Below, piece by piece: positions 1 to 8,422 of a stretch of 64,000 bases of DNA; position 1 is the first letter of the stretch, and the number at the start of each line of letters is the position of its first letter. The translations under genes and the position numbers were made by a program. Source of the DNA: Aeromicrobium flavum (GTDB taxonomy: Bacteria; Actinomycetota; Actinomycetes; Propionibacteriales; Nocardioidaceae); contig NZ_BJZQ01000017.1 of assembly GCF_007992115.1 (NCBI RefSeq), positions 1-64,000 of the forward strand. The letters run 5' to 3'. The notes below the pieces were generated by a model that ran no database searches, was not told the origin of the DNA, and saw nothing but the letters and a program-made list of their open reading frames with translations.

Positions 1-38
1 GCTCGCGGAACGCTCCCCTCGGGGTGCGCTCCGCGAGC
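1..38. terminator. Long imperfect hairpin at the window edge
   Basis: Two 18-base arms (1-18 and 21-38) around a 2-base TC loop pair with two non-Watson-Crick positions. It lies 24 bases beyond the stop of the minus-strand phospholipase-D-like gene, so it probably terminates that gene and perhaps a convergent gene outside the window. There is no T-tract. Confidence 0.55.
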
Positions 39-61
39 CGTTTCCGTGCGTGCGGACGGGC

Positions 62-1600
62 TCAGTAGCGGAAGCTGCCGTACGCCTTGGTCTGCGTGAC
101 CGAGCGCCAGTGCTCGACGTAGGCGTCGTACACGTCCGGGTCGGTCGTGATCGTCGTGATCTCGTCACTGGCGACCAGGTTCGATCCGGTGAGGTTCGCC
201 GAGCCGGCGAGGGTGAGCTTCACCCGGGCGCCGCCCTTCGGCCACGCGCCGCCGTTGGGCAGGCGCTCCTCCGCGTTCAGCCGGTTCGGCTTCAGCTTGG
301 CGTCCACCAGGATCGTCTTGTCGTGGATCTGCGCGTACGCCGCGTCGACCTCGGTGCGCGAGGTCTTGAGGACGTCGAGGATCGGCTTGCACACGCGCAG
401 CAGCTGGCGGCAGTGCTCGAGGTAGTTCTTCTTCAGGTCGTCCTTGAACGCGACGACCGACACGCGGCACCCGCCGTCGTTGAGGGCGGCCAGCTTGTAG
501 GCCAGCGCGATGCGGCGGTACTTGAAGCGGTTCTCCATCACGCGGATGCGGCACTGGTCGTCGGGGACGACCCGGTTGAGCATGTTGAGGATGGGGTCGC
601 GACCGTTCGTGGGCGTCGCGCGCAGTGGGCTCACGTGGACCGTGTAGTTGGCCAGGTTCGAGTACAGGACGCCGCGGCGGGCGTACGCGCTGCTGTAGCC
701 GTCGCGCGTGGCCGTGCGGTAGCCGTACCGCTTGTTGCGCTTGGCGATGTACTTCATGTAGTCCTTGCCGATGCGGCGCTCGGCCCACATGTCGTTCCAG
801 ACGGCGCGCATCTGGTACCACAGCTTCTTGTCGTTGTAGACGGTCGTGCCGTTGTTGTACGTGCGCTCGGCGCTGCGGCCGCCGAAGTTGGACGAGCCGG
901 TCCAGACGACGCCCTTGGCGCGCTTGCCGCTGCGGGTGTACGTGTCGCTGACCATGACGACCTTCGAGTGCATGATCGCGCCGTTGACGCGCGAGAGGCA
1001 GGCCATCGACTTGCCGTTGGCGCAGGTCTTGAACTTGCCGTACTTCGTCCGGTTGAGCTGCTTCTTGAGCTTCTTCGACGCCGGCGACTGGTGCGCGTTG
1101 GGGTGGATGAACCTCACGTTGACGCCGGCCTTGGCGGCCTTGACCAGCTCACGGCCGACCCGGACGGAGTCCTCCATGCGGGAGTTGGCGGCGTAGACCG
1201 AGGTGGCGCGGCGCTGCTTCTTGGACTTGTACTTGCCGGCGGGCGTCTTGTACGAGCCGCGGATGAGGCGCTCGAGGTCGTTCAGCAGCGAGTAGTCGCG
1301 GTTCGAGCCGCCCCGGTCGAAGTAGGGGCGCGAGAAGTTGGCCTCGACGTCGACGGGGTACGCCGAGCCGTAGGGACGCTTGGACGCGGCGGCCGCGGCC
1401 GGAACGGCGGCCTTCGGAGCCGCCGCCTGGGGCTCGACCTGCGGGGCCGCGGGCTCGGGTTGCGGTTCGACGGCGGCGGGGGCAGAGTCAGCGGTCCCGG
1501 TCTCGTCGGCGCCGAAGGTCGTGCTGGCGGCGACGAGCGGCAGCACGAGCGCGCCGACGGCGGCGACTCCGGCGAGTCGCAGGCGGTGACTGACGGACAC
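62..1600 (-). CDS. Secreted phospholipase D-like domain protein
   Basis: About 512 residues. The GTG start at 1600 is chosen because a GGGGGAG ribosome site lies 7 bases upstream; in-frame starts further up (to 1639) lack one. A basic N-terminus and hydrophobic segment look like a signal peptide ending near TTFGA, followed by a low-complexity Pro/Ala/Glu linker (about residues 35-75). Two HKD motifs are visible, HSKVVMVSD (about residue 210) and HDKTILVDA (about 424), each followed by a GS-x-N element (GSSN, GSANL). This is the two-half active site of the phospholipase D superfamily. It should act outside the membrane on phosphodiester bonds. Lipid, teichoic acid or nucleic acid substrates are all possible. 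It is divergent from the pyruvyl transferase-family gene. Confidence 0.85.
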   Translation of the reverse strand: MSVSHRLRLAGVAAVGALVLPLVAASTTFGADETGTADSAPAAVEPQPEPAAPQVEPQAAAPKAAVPAAAAASKRPYGSAYPVDVEANFSRPYFDRGGSNRDYSLLNDLERLIRGSYKTPAGKYKSKKQRRATSVYAANSRMEDSVRVGRELVKAAKAGVNVRFIHPNAHQSPASKKLKKQLNRTKYGKFKTCANGKSMACLSRVNGAIMHSKVVMVSDTYTRSGKRAKGVVWTGSSNFGGRSAERTYNNGTTVYNDKKLWYQMRAVWNDMWAERRIGKDYMKYIAKRNKRYGYRTATRDGYSSAYARRGVLYSNLANYTVHVSPLRATPTNGRDPILNMLNRVVPDDQCRIRVMENRFKYRRIALAYKLAALNDGGCRVSVVAFKDDLKKNYLEHCRQLLRVCKPILDVLKTSRTEVDAAYAQIHDKTILVDAKLKPNRLNAEERLPNGGAWPKGGARVKLTLAGSANLTGSNLVASDEITTITTDPDVYDAYVEHWRSVTQTKAYGSFRY

Positions 1601-1694
1601 TGAGGAACTCCCCCGAGACGAAAACATAGGTCGACCCACAGTAACCCATGGGCTCGGGGTCTCCCGGGACCGCGGCGAGGGTCCGGGACGCCGG

Positions 1695-1700
1695 TATAGT
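1695..1700 (+). promoter_or_regulatory. -10 element for a leaderless start
   Basis: TATAGT ends 7 bases before the GTG at 1708 and no ribosome site precedes that GTG, so the transcript probably begins at or next to the start codon. No convincing -35 hexamer is visible. Confidence 0.45.
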
Positions 1701-1707
1701 CCCGGGC

Positions 1708-2949
1708 GTGGCGCGCATTCTCCTGAAGGTCCACCACCCGACGCGCGAACCGGCCGACGCCGCCACCGTCCTCTCGCGCAACCTGATCGGCAACAACGTC
1801 GGCAACCTGGCGTTCAGCTACGCCGCCGAGCGCCTCCTCACCCACCCGGGCGACGAGGTCACCGCCGCCCCGACGGGTCCGTGGTTCGCCGATCCCGCCC
1901 GCGTCAACCGCGAGTTCGACCACGTCGTGTTCCCGCTGGCCAACCACTTCCGCGCGTCGAACCTCAAGGCGCTGGAGCGTCAGTCGGCGGCGATCGAGCA
2001 GCTGACGACGGGGTTCACCGTGCTGGGCGTCGGCGCCCAGGCCGACCTCGACGGCAACGCCCCGCAGGACGAGCGCGACGCGGTCGACCGGGCCACGCGC
2101 CGGTTCGTGCGGGCCGTCCTCGACCGGGGTCCGTCGATCGGCGTGCGCGGCGACTTCACCAGGGAGTACCTGGTGGGGCTGGGCTTCGACGAGGACCGCG
2201 TCGACGTCATCGGCTGCCCGTCGATGTTCCTGCACGGGCCGGAGCTGCCGCTGCGGCTGCCGGCGTCCGTCGAGCCCGGCGACCCGATCGCCATCACGAT
2301 CTCGCCGTACGTGAGGGAGATGGGCGACGTCCTGAGCCGGAGCCTGCGCCGCCACCGCCGCCTGACGTACATCGGCCAGGACGTCAACACGCTGCGGCTC
2401 CTCGTGCGCGGGACGCCCCTCAGCGGGGACGACCAGCGGCTCCCGCTGTCCCCCGAGCACCCGGTCTTCGCGCCCGGCCGCACCGTGTTCCCGCTGAGCA
2501 TCCCCGCCTGGCAGGACTTCCTGCGCACCCAGCGCTTCACGTTCGGCACGCGGATCCACGGCACGATCGTCTCGCTGGTCTCCGGCACCCCGGCCGTGCT
2601 GCTGGCCCACGACTCGCGCACCCTCGAGCTCGCGCGGTACCACCGCATCCCGTTCGTCCGCCTCGACGAGGCCGACCCGCAGCAGCTCTCGGTGCCCGAC
2701 CTCTTCGCCGAGGCCGACTGGGCGGCGCTGACCGGCGGGCACCGGGAGCGCTGGGACACCTACGCGACGTTCCTCGACCGCCACGGACTCAAGCACGGGT
2801 TCGGTCCCGAGGGCGGGGTCGAGACCTTCGACGCTGCCGTGGCTGCGGTTGCCCAGGACCCCGGCTTCCCGCCGGTCGTGCAGTCGAACGCCGGGCCCCC
2901 TCCCCCGCTGCGCCGCCTCGCGCGCGCGGTGCGTCGCCGCCTGCCCTGA
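1708..2949 (+). CDS. Polysaccharide pyruvyl transferase family protein
   Basis: About 413 residues from the GTG at 1708; upstream in-frame codons are not protein-like and the -10 element lies just before this GTG. The fold family (PF04230) is recognised from the N-terminal NNVGNLAFSYAAE segment and the C-terminal GTRIHGTIVSLVSGTPAVLL block, which carries the family's conserved R-x-HG. Members attach ketal pyruvate to sugars of exopolysaccharides or wall polymers, or have related glycan roles. No signal peptide or membrane segment is seen, so it should be cytosolic. It stands apart from the main glycan region and is convergent with sigA, sharing a bidirectional terminator. The acceptor sugar cannot be told. 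Confidence 0.8.
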   Translation: MARILLKVHHPTREPADAATVLSRNLIGNNVGNLAFSYAAERLLTHPGDEVTAAPTGPWFADPARVNREFDHVVFPLANHFRASNLKALERQSAAIEQLTTGFTVLGVGAQADLDGNAPQDERDAVDRATRRFVRAVLDRGPSIGVRGDFTREYLVGLGFDEDRVDVIGCPSMFLHGPELPLRLPASVEPGDPIAITISPYVREMGDVLSRSLRRHRRLTYIGQDVNTLRLLVRGTPLSGDDQRLPLSPEHPVFAPGRTVFPLSIPAWQDFLRTQRFTFGTRIHGTIVSLVSGTPAVLLAHDSRTLELARYHRIPFVRLDEADPQQLSVPDLFAEADWAALTGGHRERWDTYATFLDRHGLKHGFGPEGGVETFDAAVAAVAQDPGFPPVVQSNAGPPPPLRRLARAVRRRLP

Positions 2950-2974
2950 CGCGCAGTTCCCCTCGGACATGCAG

Positions 2975-3005
2975 AACGCCCGCCCGGCGATGCCGGGCGG
3001 GCGTT
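2975..3005. terminator. Bidirectional terminator between the pyruvyl transferase-family gene and sigA
   Basis: A perfect dyad with 14-base arms (AACGCCCGCCCGGC and its complement) and a GAT loop lies between two converging stops at 2949 and 3022. The AA/TT ends serve both strands. Confidence 0.85.
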
Positions 3006-3021
3006 GCTGGAGACCGTGCGA

Positions 3022-4371
3022 TCAGTCGAGGTAGTCGCGCAGGACCTGCGAGCGCGACGGGTGACGCAGCTTGCTCATCGTCTTGGACTCGATCTGGCGG
3101 ATGCGCTCGCGCGTCACGCCGTAGACCTTGCCGATCTCGTCGAGCGTCTTGGGCTGGCCGTCGGTCAGGCCGAAGCGCATCGACACGACGCCGGACTCCC
3201 GCTCGCTGAGCGTGTCGAGCACCGCGTGCAGCTGCTCCTGCAGCAGCGTGAACGAGACGGCGTCGGCCGGGACGATCGCCTCGGAGTCCTCGATGAGGTC
3301 GCCGAACTCGCTGTCGCCGTCCTCGCCCAGGGGCGTGTGGAGGCTGATCGGCTCGCGACCGTACTTCTGGACCTCGACGACCTTCTCGGGCGTCATGTCC
3401 AGCTCGATCGCCAGCTCCTCGGGCGTGGGCTCGCGACCCAGGTCCTGCAGCATCTGGCGCTGGACGCGGGCCAGCTTGTTGATGACCTCGACCATGTGCA
3501 CCGGGATGCGGATCGTGCGGGCCTGGTCGGCCATGGCGCGGGTGATCGCCTGGCGGATCCACCACGTGGCGTACGTCGAGAACTTGAAGCCCTTGGTGTA
3601 GTCGAACTTCTCGACCGCGCGGATGAGGCCCAGGTTGCCCTCCTGGATCAGGTCCAGGAAGAGCATGCCGCGACCGGTGTAGCGCTTGGCCAGCGAGACG
3701 ACGAGGCGCAGGTTGGCCTCGAGCAGGTGGTTCTTCGCGCGACGGCCGTCGACGATGATCCACTCGAGCTCCTCGCGGAGCTTCTCGGTGACGCGCTTGG
3801 ACTTGGCGAGCTTCTCCTCGGCGAACAGGCCGGCCTCGATGCGCTTGGCCAGCTCGACCTCCTCGGCGGCGGTCAGCAGCGCGACCTTGCCGATCTGCTT
3901 GAGGTAGTCCTTGACCGGGTCGGCCGTGGCGCCGGCGACCGTCACCTGGACGGCGGGCTCATCGGTGTCGTCGGCGCTGGAGATCGTGAAGCTGGCGCTG
4001 GCCTCCTCGTCCTCCTTCAGCGTCGGGTCGGTGGCGAGATCCTTCTCGAACACCTCGTCGGCGATGTCGGGGAGCACCTTCTTGCCGTCGGCGTCGACGG
4101 CCGGGGCGGGCTTCTCGAGCACGTCGGCCAGGTCGACGGCGTCGCCGAGCACGACCTCCTCGGGCGTCTTGACGGCCGACTTCTTGGCCGGGGCCTTCTT
4201 CGCGGCGGTCTTCTTGGCGGGCGCCTTCTTGGCGGCGGCCTTCTTCACCACGGGGCTCGCACCGTCGACGCCGGCGTCAACCTCGGACGACTGCGGAGCG
4301 GCCTTCTTGGCAGCCTTTGCAGGCGCCTTCTTCGTGGTCGCTGCCTTTGCGGTCTGGGTGGCACGAGTCAC
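3022..4371 (-). CDS. sigA: Principal RNA polymerase sigma factor (SigA/HrdB type)
   Basis: About 449 residues from a GTG at 4371; an in-frame TTG at 4410 is a less likely start. The first 70 residues form a Lys/Ala/Pro-rich tract with repeated AKKAPAKK units, as in Streptomyces HrdB. Region 1.2 follows ([16 protein letters not shown], about 150-165). Region 2 runs from about 218 to 290, with the core-binding [19 protein letters not shown] and the -10-reading [15 protein letters not shown]. Region 3 and a complete region 4 follow ([10 protein letters not shown], ending RDYLD). The RDYLD end is typical of the essential sigma-70 of actinobacteria. A TTGACC motif upstream could be a -35 box, but no clear -10 pairs with it. 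Confidence 0.96.
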   Translation of the reverse strand: MTRATQTAKAATTKKAPAKAAKKAAPQSSEVDAGVDGASPVVKKAAAKKAPAKKTAAKKAPAKKSAVKTPEEVVLGDAVDLADVLEKPAPAVDADGKKVLPDIADEVFEKDLATDPTLKEDEEASASFTISSADDTDEPAVQVTVAGATADPVKDYLKQIGKVALLTAAEEVELAKRIEAGLFAEEKLAKSKRVTEKLREELEWIIVDGRRAKNHLLEANLRLVVSLAKRYTGRGMLFLDLIQEGNLGLIRAVEKFDYTKGFKFSTYATWWIRQAITRAMADQARTIRIPVHMVEVINKLARVQRQMLQDLGREPTPEELAIELDMTPEKVVEVQKYGREPISLHTPLGEDGDSEFGDLIEDSEAIVPADAVSFTLLQEQLHAVLDTLSERESGVVSMRFGLTDGQPKTLDEIGKVYGVTRERIRQIESKTMSKLRHPSRSQVLRDYLD

Positions 4372-4473
4372 CGGGACATCAACCTCACAACGTCGTTCTG
4401 GGCATGACAATGAGGCCTGCGGTCAACCTCTGTCACCAGTGTGCCACGGTCCCCCAGCCGCTCCGGAACCGGT

Positions 4474-5949
4474 TCACTCCACGGGCCAGGAGTGCACCGG
4501 CTCACCCGTGTGCATGTGGTCGACATAGCGCCGTGTCAGGGCGCGCATCGAGTCCTGGACGTCCGCGCCGCGCGCGTGCAGTCGGTCGAACTGGTCGATC
4601 ATCCACGTCGATCCGTTGCGGCCGGTGACGCAGCGACGCTCGATGATCTGCAGGTACTCGTCGATCACCGCACGGTCCACGCCCCGGCGCTCGAGCCCGA
4701 CATGGGCCAGCGGCAGCAGGTGGGTGAGCACCAGTTCGCGCACCGGCACCGTGCCCACGCCCGGCCAGAAGGCGTCCGCCTCGATGCCGGCGATCGCCGC
4801 CTCGTGGAAGCCCTGCTCGGCCGTCTTGAACGGCAGCTGGCTCCACACCGGGCGCTCCTGCTCGGTCAGCGCCGTCACGAGGCCGTAGAACAGGGCGGCG
4901 TTCGCGACCGTGTCCTTGACCGTGGGCCCGGCGGGCAGCAGCCGGTTCTCGACGCGCAGGTGCGGCTTGCCGTCGACGACGTCGTAGATCGGCCGGTTCC
5001 AGCGCCAGATCGTGCCGTTGTGCAGGCGCAGCTCGGGCAGCACCGGCACCCGGCCGGCCTCGACCTCGGCGACGGGGTCCTCCTCGTCGACGATCGGCAG
5101 CAGCGCCGGGAAGTAGCGCGAGTTCTCCTCGAACAGGTCGAAGACCGAGGTGACCCATCGCTCGCCGAACCACACCCGCGGGCGGACGCCCTGGGCCTTC
5201 AGCTCGGCGGTGCGGGTGTCGGTGGCCTGCTCGAACAGCGCGATGCGGGTCTCGTGCCACAGCCGCTTGCCCAGGAAGAACGGCGAGTTCGCCCCGACCG
5301 CGATCTGCACGCCCGCGATCGCCTGCGCCGCGTTCCAGGTGGGCGCGAAGTCGTCCGGCTCGACCTGCAGGTGCAGCTGCGTGCTGGTGCAGGCCGCCTC
5401 GGCGATGATCGTGTCGATCGTCGTGCGCAGCCGCTCGACGCCGTTGATGACGATGTGGATGTCCTCGCCGCGCGCGGTGAGGATCTGGTCGGACAGCAGG
5501 TGGTAGCGGGGGTTGGCCGAGATCGCCTCCCGCGTCAGGTGCTCGGGTCCGAGGGTGGGCAGGATGCCGATCATGGTCAGGCCGGTGCCGACGCCCTGCG
5601 CCTTGTCCTGGGCCGCGTTGAGGTCCGCGGTCATCCGGTCGGCCATCTCGGCCAGGCCGCGGCCCGCGACGGGCGAGGGCGGGACGTTGATCTCGACGTT
5701 GAACTGTCCCAGCTCGGTCTGGAAGTCGTCGGTGGCGATCGCGTCGAGGGTCTCGGAGTTGCGCAGCGCCGGGTCGCCGGCCGCGTCCACGAGGTTGAAC
5801 TCGATCTCGATCCCGACGTGCGGGTCGGGCACCGAGAAGTCCTGCTCCCCCAGCATCGCCGCCAGCACATCGAGGTTGCGGCGCACCTTGGCGCGGTAGC
5901 GAGCGCGGTCCTCTCCGGTGAACTCCCGGGCTTCGACGTCTTGTCCCAT
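4474..5949 (-). CDS. GCS2-family carboxylate-amine ligase (annotated glutamate-cysteine ligase-like)
   Basis: About 491 residues. The ATG at 5949 has AGGGTGG 5 bases upstream. The product resembles a widespread actinobacterial family of about 490-505 residues in the GCS2 superfamily (PF04107): VGIEIEFNL near the N-terminus, FQTELGQFNVEINV, EAACTSTQLHLQV, GANSPFFLGKRLW and RVENRLLPAGP. These carry the acidic and basic residues that bind ATP and glutamate in glutamate-cysteine ligases. Actinobacteria mostly make mycothiol rather than glutathione, so the true amide product is open. It lies 20 bases downstream of the DUF4192 gene, so the two are likely cotranscribed. It is probably cytosolic. Confidence 0.85.
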   Translation of the reverse strand: MGQDVEAREFTGEDRARYRAKVRRNLDVLAAMLGEQDFSVPDPHVGIEIEFNLVDAAGDPALRNSETLDAIATDDFQTELGQFNVEINVPPSPVAGRGLAEMADRMTADLNAAQDKAQGVGTGLTMIGILPTLGPEHLTREAISANPRYHLLSDQILTARGEDIHIVINGVERLRTTIDTIIAEAACTSTQLHLQVEPDDFAPTWNAAQAIAGVQIAVGANSPFFLGKRLWHETRIALFEQATDTRTAELKAQGVRPRVWFGERWVTSVFDLFEENSRYFPALLPIVDEEDPVAEVEAGRVPVLPELRLHNGTIWRWNRPIYDVVDGKPHLRVENRLLPAGPTVKDTVANAALFYGLVTALTEQERPVWSQLPFKTAEQGFHEAAIAGIEADAFWPGVGTVPVRELVLTHLLPLAHVGLERRGVDRAVIDEYLQIIERRCVTGRNGSTWMIDQFDRLHARGADVQDSMRALTRRYVDHMHTGEPVHSWPVE

Positions 5950-5969
5950 GGAAACCACCCTAGGGCGGA

Positions 5970-6938
5970 TCACGCGCTCGCATCGATCGCCGACCAGCTG
6001 TCAGGATGCAGCCCCGCGTCGAGGGTCTGCTGCAGCAGGATCCCCATCCGGTACCGGGGCTCGACCTCGCGCACCCGATCGAGAGCGACCAGGGCGCGCG
6101 CGCCGTCGCCCATCTGCCACGCGGCGAACGACGTGAGGCACAGCGGCGCGGGCGCGAAGTCGTCGGCGGCGACGCGCGAGACCGCTGCCCACAGCGCATG
6201 CATGGCCGGGGCGTTGTCCCGATCGATCCGCAGCCACACCGCGTCGCGGACGTTGATCGACGACGTCAGCACGGCCAGCTCGACCAGCTCACCGTCGTCC
6301 AGCGCCGACCCGCCCAGCGCCCGGGTCACGAGGCACTCGACACGAGCGCACTCCGACCGCAGGAAGGTGGTCTCGTCCGCGGCCGCCGCTCGCTGGAGGA
6401 ACCGGTCCAGGACGACGTCGTGCGCCCGGTCGAGCCACGATCGCCGCGGCTCCGGCGCCGCGGCGACCTCACGGGCGAGATCGGACCGGTCGGGCAGGAT
6501 CACCTGGCCGTTGGCGACCGCGCGCACGATCGCCTCGTGGTGCGCGTCGCGGGTGTACGGCTCGCCCTCCGGCGGATGACCCGGGACGTCGGCCCAGATG
6601 CGGTGGTCGTCGGCCCAGATCGTCAGCCAGTCCCGGCGGGCCGGCAGGGCGTCCCGCATCGCGAGCGCCATCGTGCGCGCCCGCTCGGCGTCGGACGACA
6701 GCACGAAGACGAAGAACCCCTCCGTCCCGTTCCGGAGCAGGTGCGGAGCGAGCTCGGCCGCCAGGCGCGACTCCGAACCGCGCGGGGGGAGGTCGTTCCG
6801 CAGGCGGAAGCCGAACGCGCAGTACGGGCCGGAGACGGCCACCGCGATCACGCACTCGCGGGGCACGAAGCCGAAGAACGTCGGCAGCGCGTTGATCAGG
6901 TCCTCGTAGGTGTGGGCTCGGTAGACGTCGTCGGGCAT
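5970..6938 (-). CDS. DUF4192 domain protein
   Basis: 322 residues from an ATG with a weak GAGG site 8 bases upstream. The whole length matches the actinobacterial DUF4192 family (PF13830). Visible parts are the N-terminal PTFFGFVPRECVIAVAV segment, a central charged region and a C-terminal TPR-like stretch (SFAAWQMGDGARALVALDR). The function of the family is unknown. It is the promoter-proximal gene of a probable pair with the GCS2 protein and is divergent from dinB (134-base intergenic region). Confidence 0.85.
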   Translation of the reverse strand: MPDDVYRAHTYEDLINALPTFFGFVPRECVIAVAVSGPYCAFGFRLRNDLPPRGSESRLAAELAPHLLRNGTEGFFVFVLSSDAERARTMALAMRDALPARRDWLTIWADDHRIWADVPGHPPEGEPYTRDAHHEAIVRAVANGQVILPDRSDLAREVAAAPEPRRSWLDRAHDVVLDRFLQRAAAADETTFLRSECARVECLVTRALGGSALDDGELVELAVLTSSINVRDAVWLRIDRDNAPAMHALWAAVSRVAADDFAPAPLCLTSFAAWQMGDGARALVALDRVREVEPRYRMGILLQQTLDAGLHPDSWSAIDASA

Positions 6939-7072
6939 GCGACGAGCCTCGCGAGCGCGGGCCTGCCGCAGTAGCCCCGCGCCGGACCCTGTGGAGGGGA
7001 CGCGACCACCGGCGGCGGCCTGTGGACGACCGCCGCGCCTCCCGTGCAGGAGGGATCGGACAGACTGGGCCC

Positions 7073-8422
7073 ATGCGTCCGACCGCGTCGATCCTGCACC
7101 TGGATCTCGATGCGTTCTTCGCCTCGGTCGAGCAGCGCGACAAGCCGTCCCTGCGCGGCAAGCCGGTGATCGTCGGCGGCATCGGGCAGCGCGGCGTGGT
7201 GTCCACCGCGTCGTACGAGGCCCGCCGGTACGGGGTCCGCTCGGCGATGAGCATGGCCGAGGCCCGGTCCCGCTGTCCGTACGCCGCCTTCCTTTCGGGC
7301 CGCTTCGACGCCTACCGCGCGGCGTCGACGATCGTGATGGAGCGCCTGCGCCGCCTCTCCCCCGCCGTCGAGCCGCTCTCCCTCGACGAGGCGTTCGTCG
7401 ACCTGGCGGCGGGCGACGCGTTCGATCCCGACGCCGTGCCCGAGCTGGTCGCCGAGCTGCGCGCCGACGTCACGCGCCTCACCGAGGGACTCACCGCCTC
7501 GGTGGGGGTGGCCTCCTCCAAGCTCATGGCGAAGATCGCCAGCGAGATCGAGAAGCCGGACGGGTCCTTCATCGTCGCTCCCGGCACGGAGCGCGACCTG
7601 CTCGAGCCCATGCCGATCACCGTGATCGCGGGCGTGGGACCGGCGACGGCGGCACGGCTGCACCACGTGGGGATCACCCGCGTCGGCGACGTCTGGCGCC
7701 ACGGCGAGGCCGAGCTGGTCGACCTCCTCGGACAGGCGGCCGGCGCCTCCCTGCACCGGCTCTCCCGCGGGATCGACGACCGCGGCGTCAGCTCCCATCG
7801 CGAGAACAAGTCGGTCAGCTCCGAGGACACGTTCGAGACCGACATCGTCGACCGGACCGAGCTGGGGCTGATCTGCGACGCCATGGCCCGGCGCACGGCG
7901 GAGCGGTTGCGCAAGGCGGGCCTCTCGGGCCGCACGGTCACCCTCAAGGTGAGGTACCACGACTTCAGCACCCACACCCGGTCGACGACCGTCGCGGCGC
8001 CGACCGACCAGACGCGGGTGATCGTCCAGATGGCGCGGCGCCTGCTGGACGCGACCGACACCGGCGGTGGCCTGCGCCTGCTCGGCGTGGGGATCAGCGG
8101 CCTGGCCGACTGGGTCCAGGACGACCTCTTCACCGCCGAGGCCGAGGCGGACGACGAGCACGCCGAGCCCGTGCAGGAGCCGCAGGAGCGTGGCGCCCAG
8201 GCGCCGCCCCGGGCCCAGGAGTGGTCGCCCGGGATGGACGTCCACCACGCCGAGCACGGCGACGGCTGGGTGTGGGGGCGAGGGCTGGGCCTCGTCACCG
8301 TGCGGTTCGAGACGCGTCACACCCCGGTCGGGCCGGTGCGCACCCTGCGCGCCGACGACCCCGACCTCTCGCCCGGGCACGCCGATCCCGTGTCGCACCC
8401 GGCCGGTACGGTCGGAGGATGA
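7073..8422 (+). CDS. dinB: DNA polymerase IV (Y family)
   Basis: About 449 residues, starting at the ATG at 7073, which opens the typical ILHLDLDAFFASVEQ motif. The metal-binding residues are visible: D11 in the first motif, and D105 and E106 in SLDEAFVDL. The helix-hairpin-helix thumb (ITVIAGVGPATAARL) and little-finger domain follow. The C-terminal 75 residues add a HAEHGDGWVWGRGLG segment seen in many actinobacterial DinB proteins. No strong ribosome site is present; CAGACT ends 6 bases before the ATG, so a leaderless start is possible. I saw no actinobacterial LexA box upstream. It overlaps the next gene by 4 bases. Confidence 0.93.
   Translation: MRPTASILHLDLDAFFASVEQRDKPSLRGKPVIVGGIGQRGVVSTASYEARRYGVRSAMSMAEARSRCPYAAFLSGRFDAYRAASTIVMERLRRLSPAVEPLSLDEAFVDLAAGDAFDPDAVPELVAELRADVTRLTEGLTASVGVASSKLMAKIASEIEKPDGSFIVAPGTERDLLEPMPITVIAGVGPATAARLHHVGITRVGDVWRHGEAELVDLLGQAAGASLHRLSRGIDDRGVSSHRENKSVSSEDTFETDIVDRTELGLICDAMARRTAERLRKAGLSGRTVTLKVRYHDFSTHTRSTTVAAPTDQTRVIVQMARRLLDATDTGGGLRLLGVGISGLADWVQDDLFTAEAEADDEHAEPVQEPQERGAQAPPRAQEWSPGMDVHHAEHGDGWVWGRGLGLVTVRFETRHTPVGPVRTLRADDPDLSPGHADPVSHPAGTVGG

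Noticed and set aside
6939-7072. Search for an SOS (LexA) box upstream of dinB
   Set aside because: No TCGAAC-N4-GTTCGA-like sequence is present in the intergenic region.
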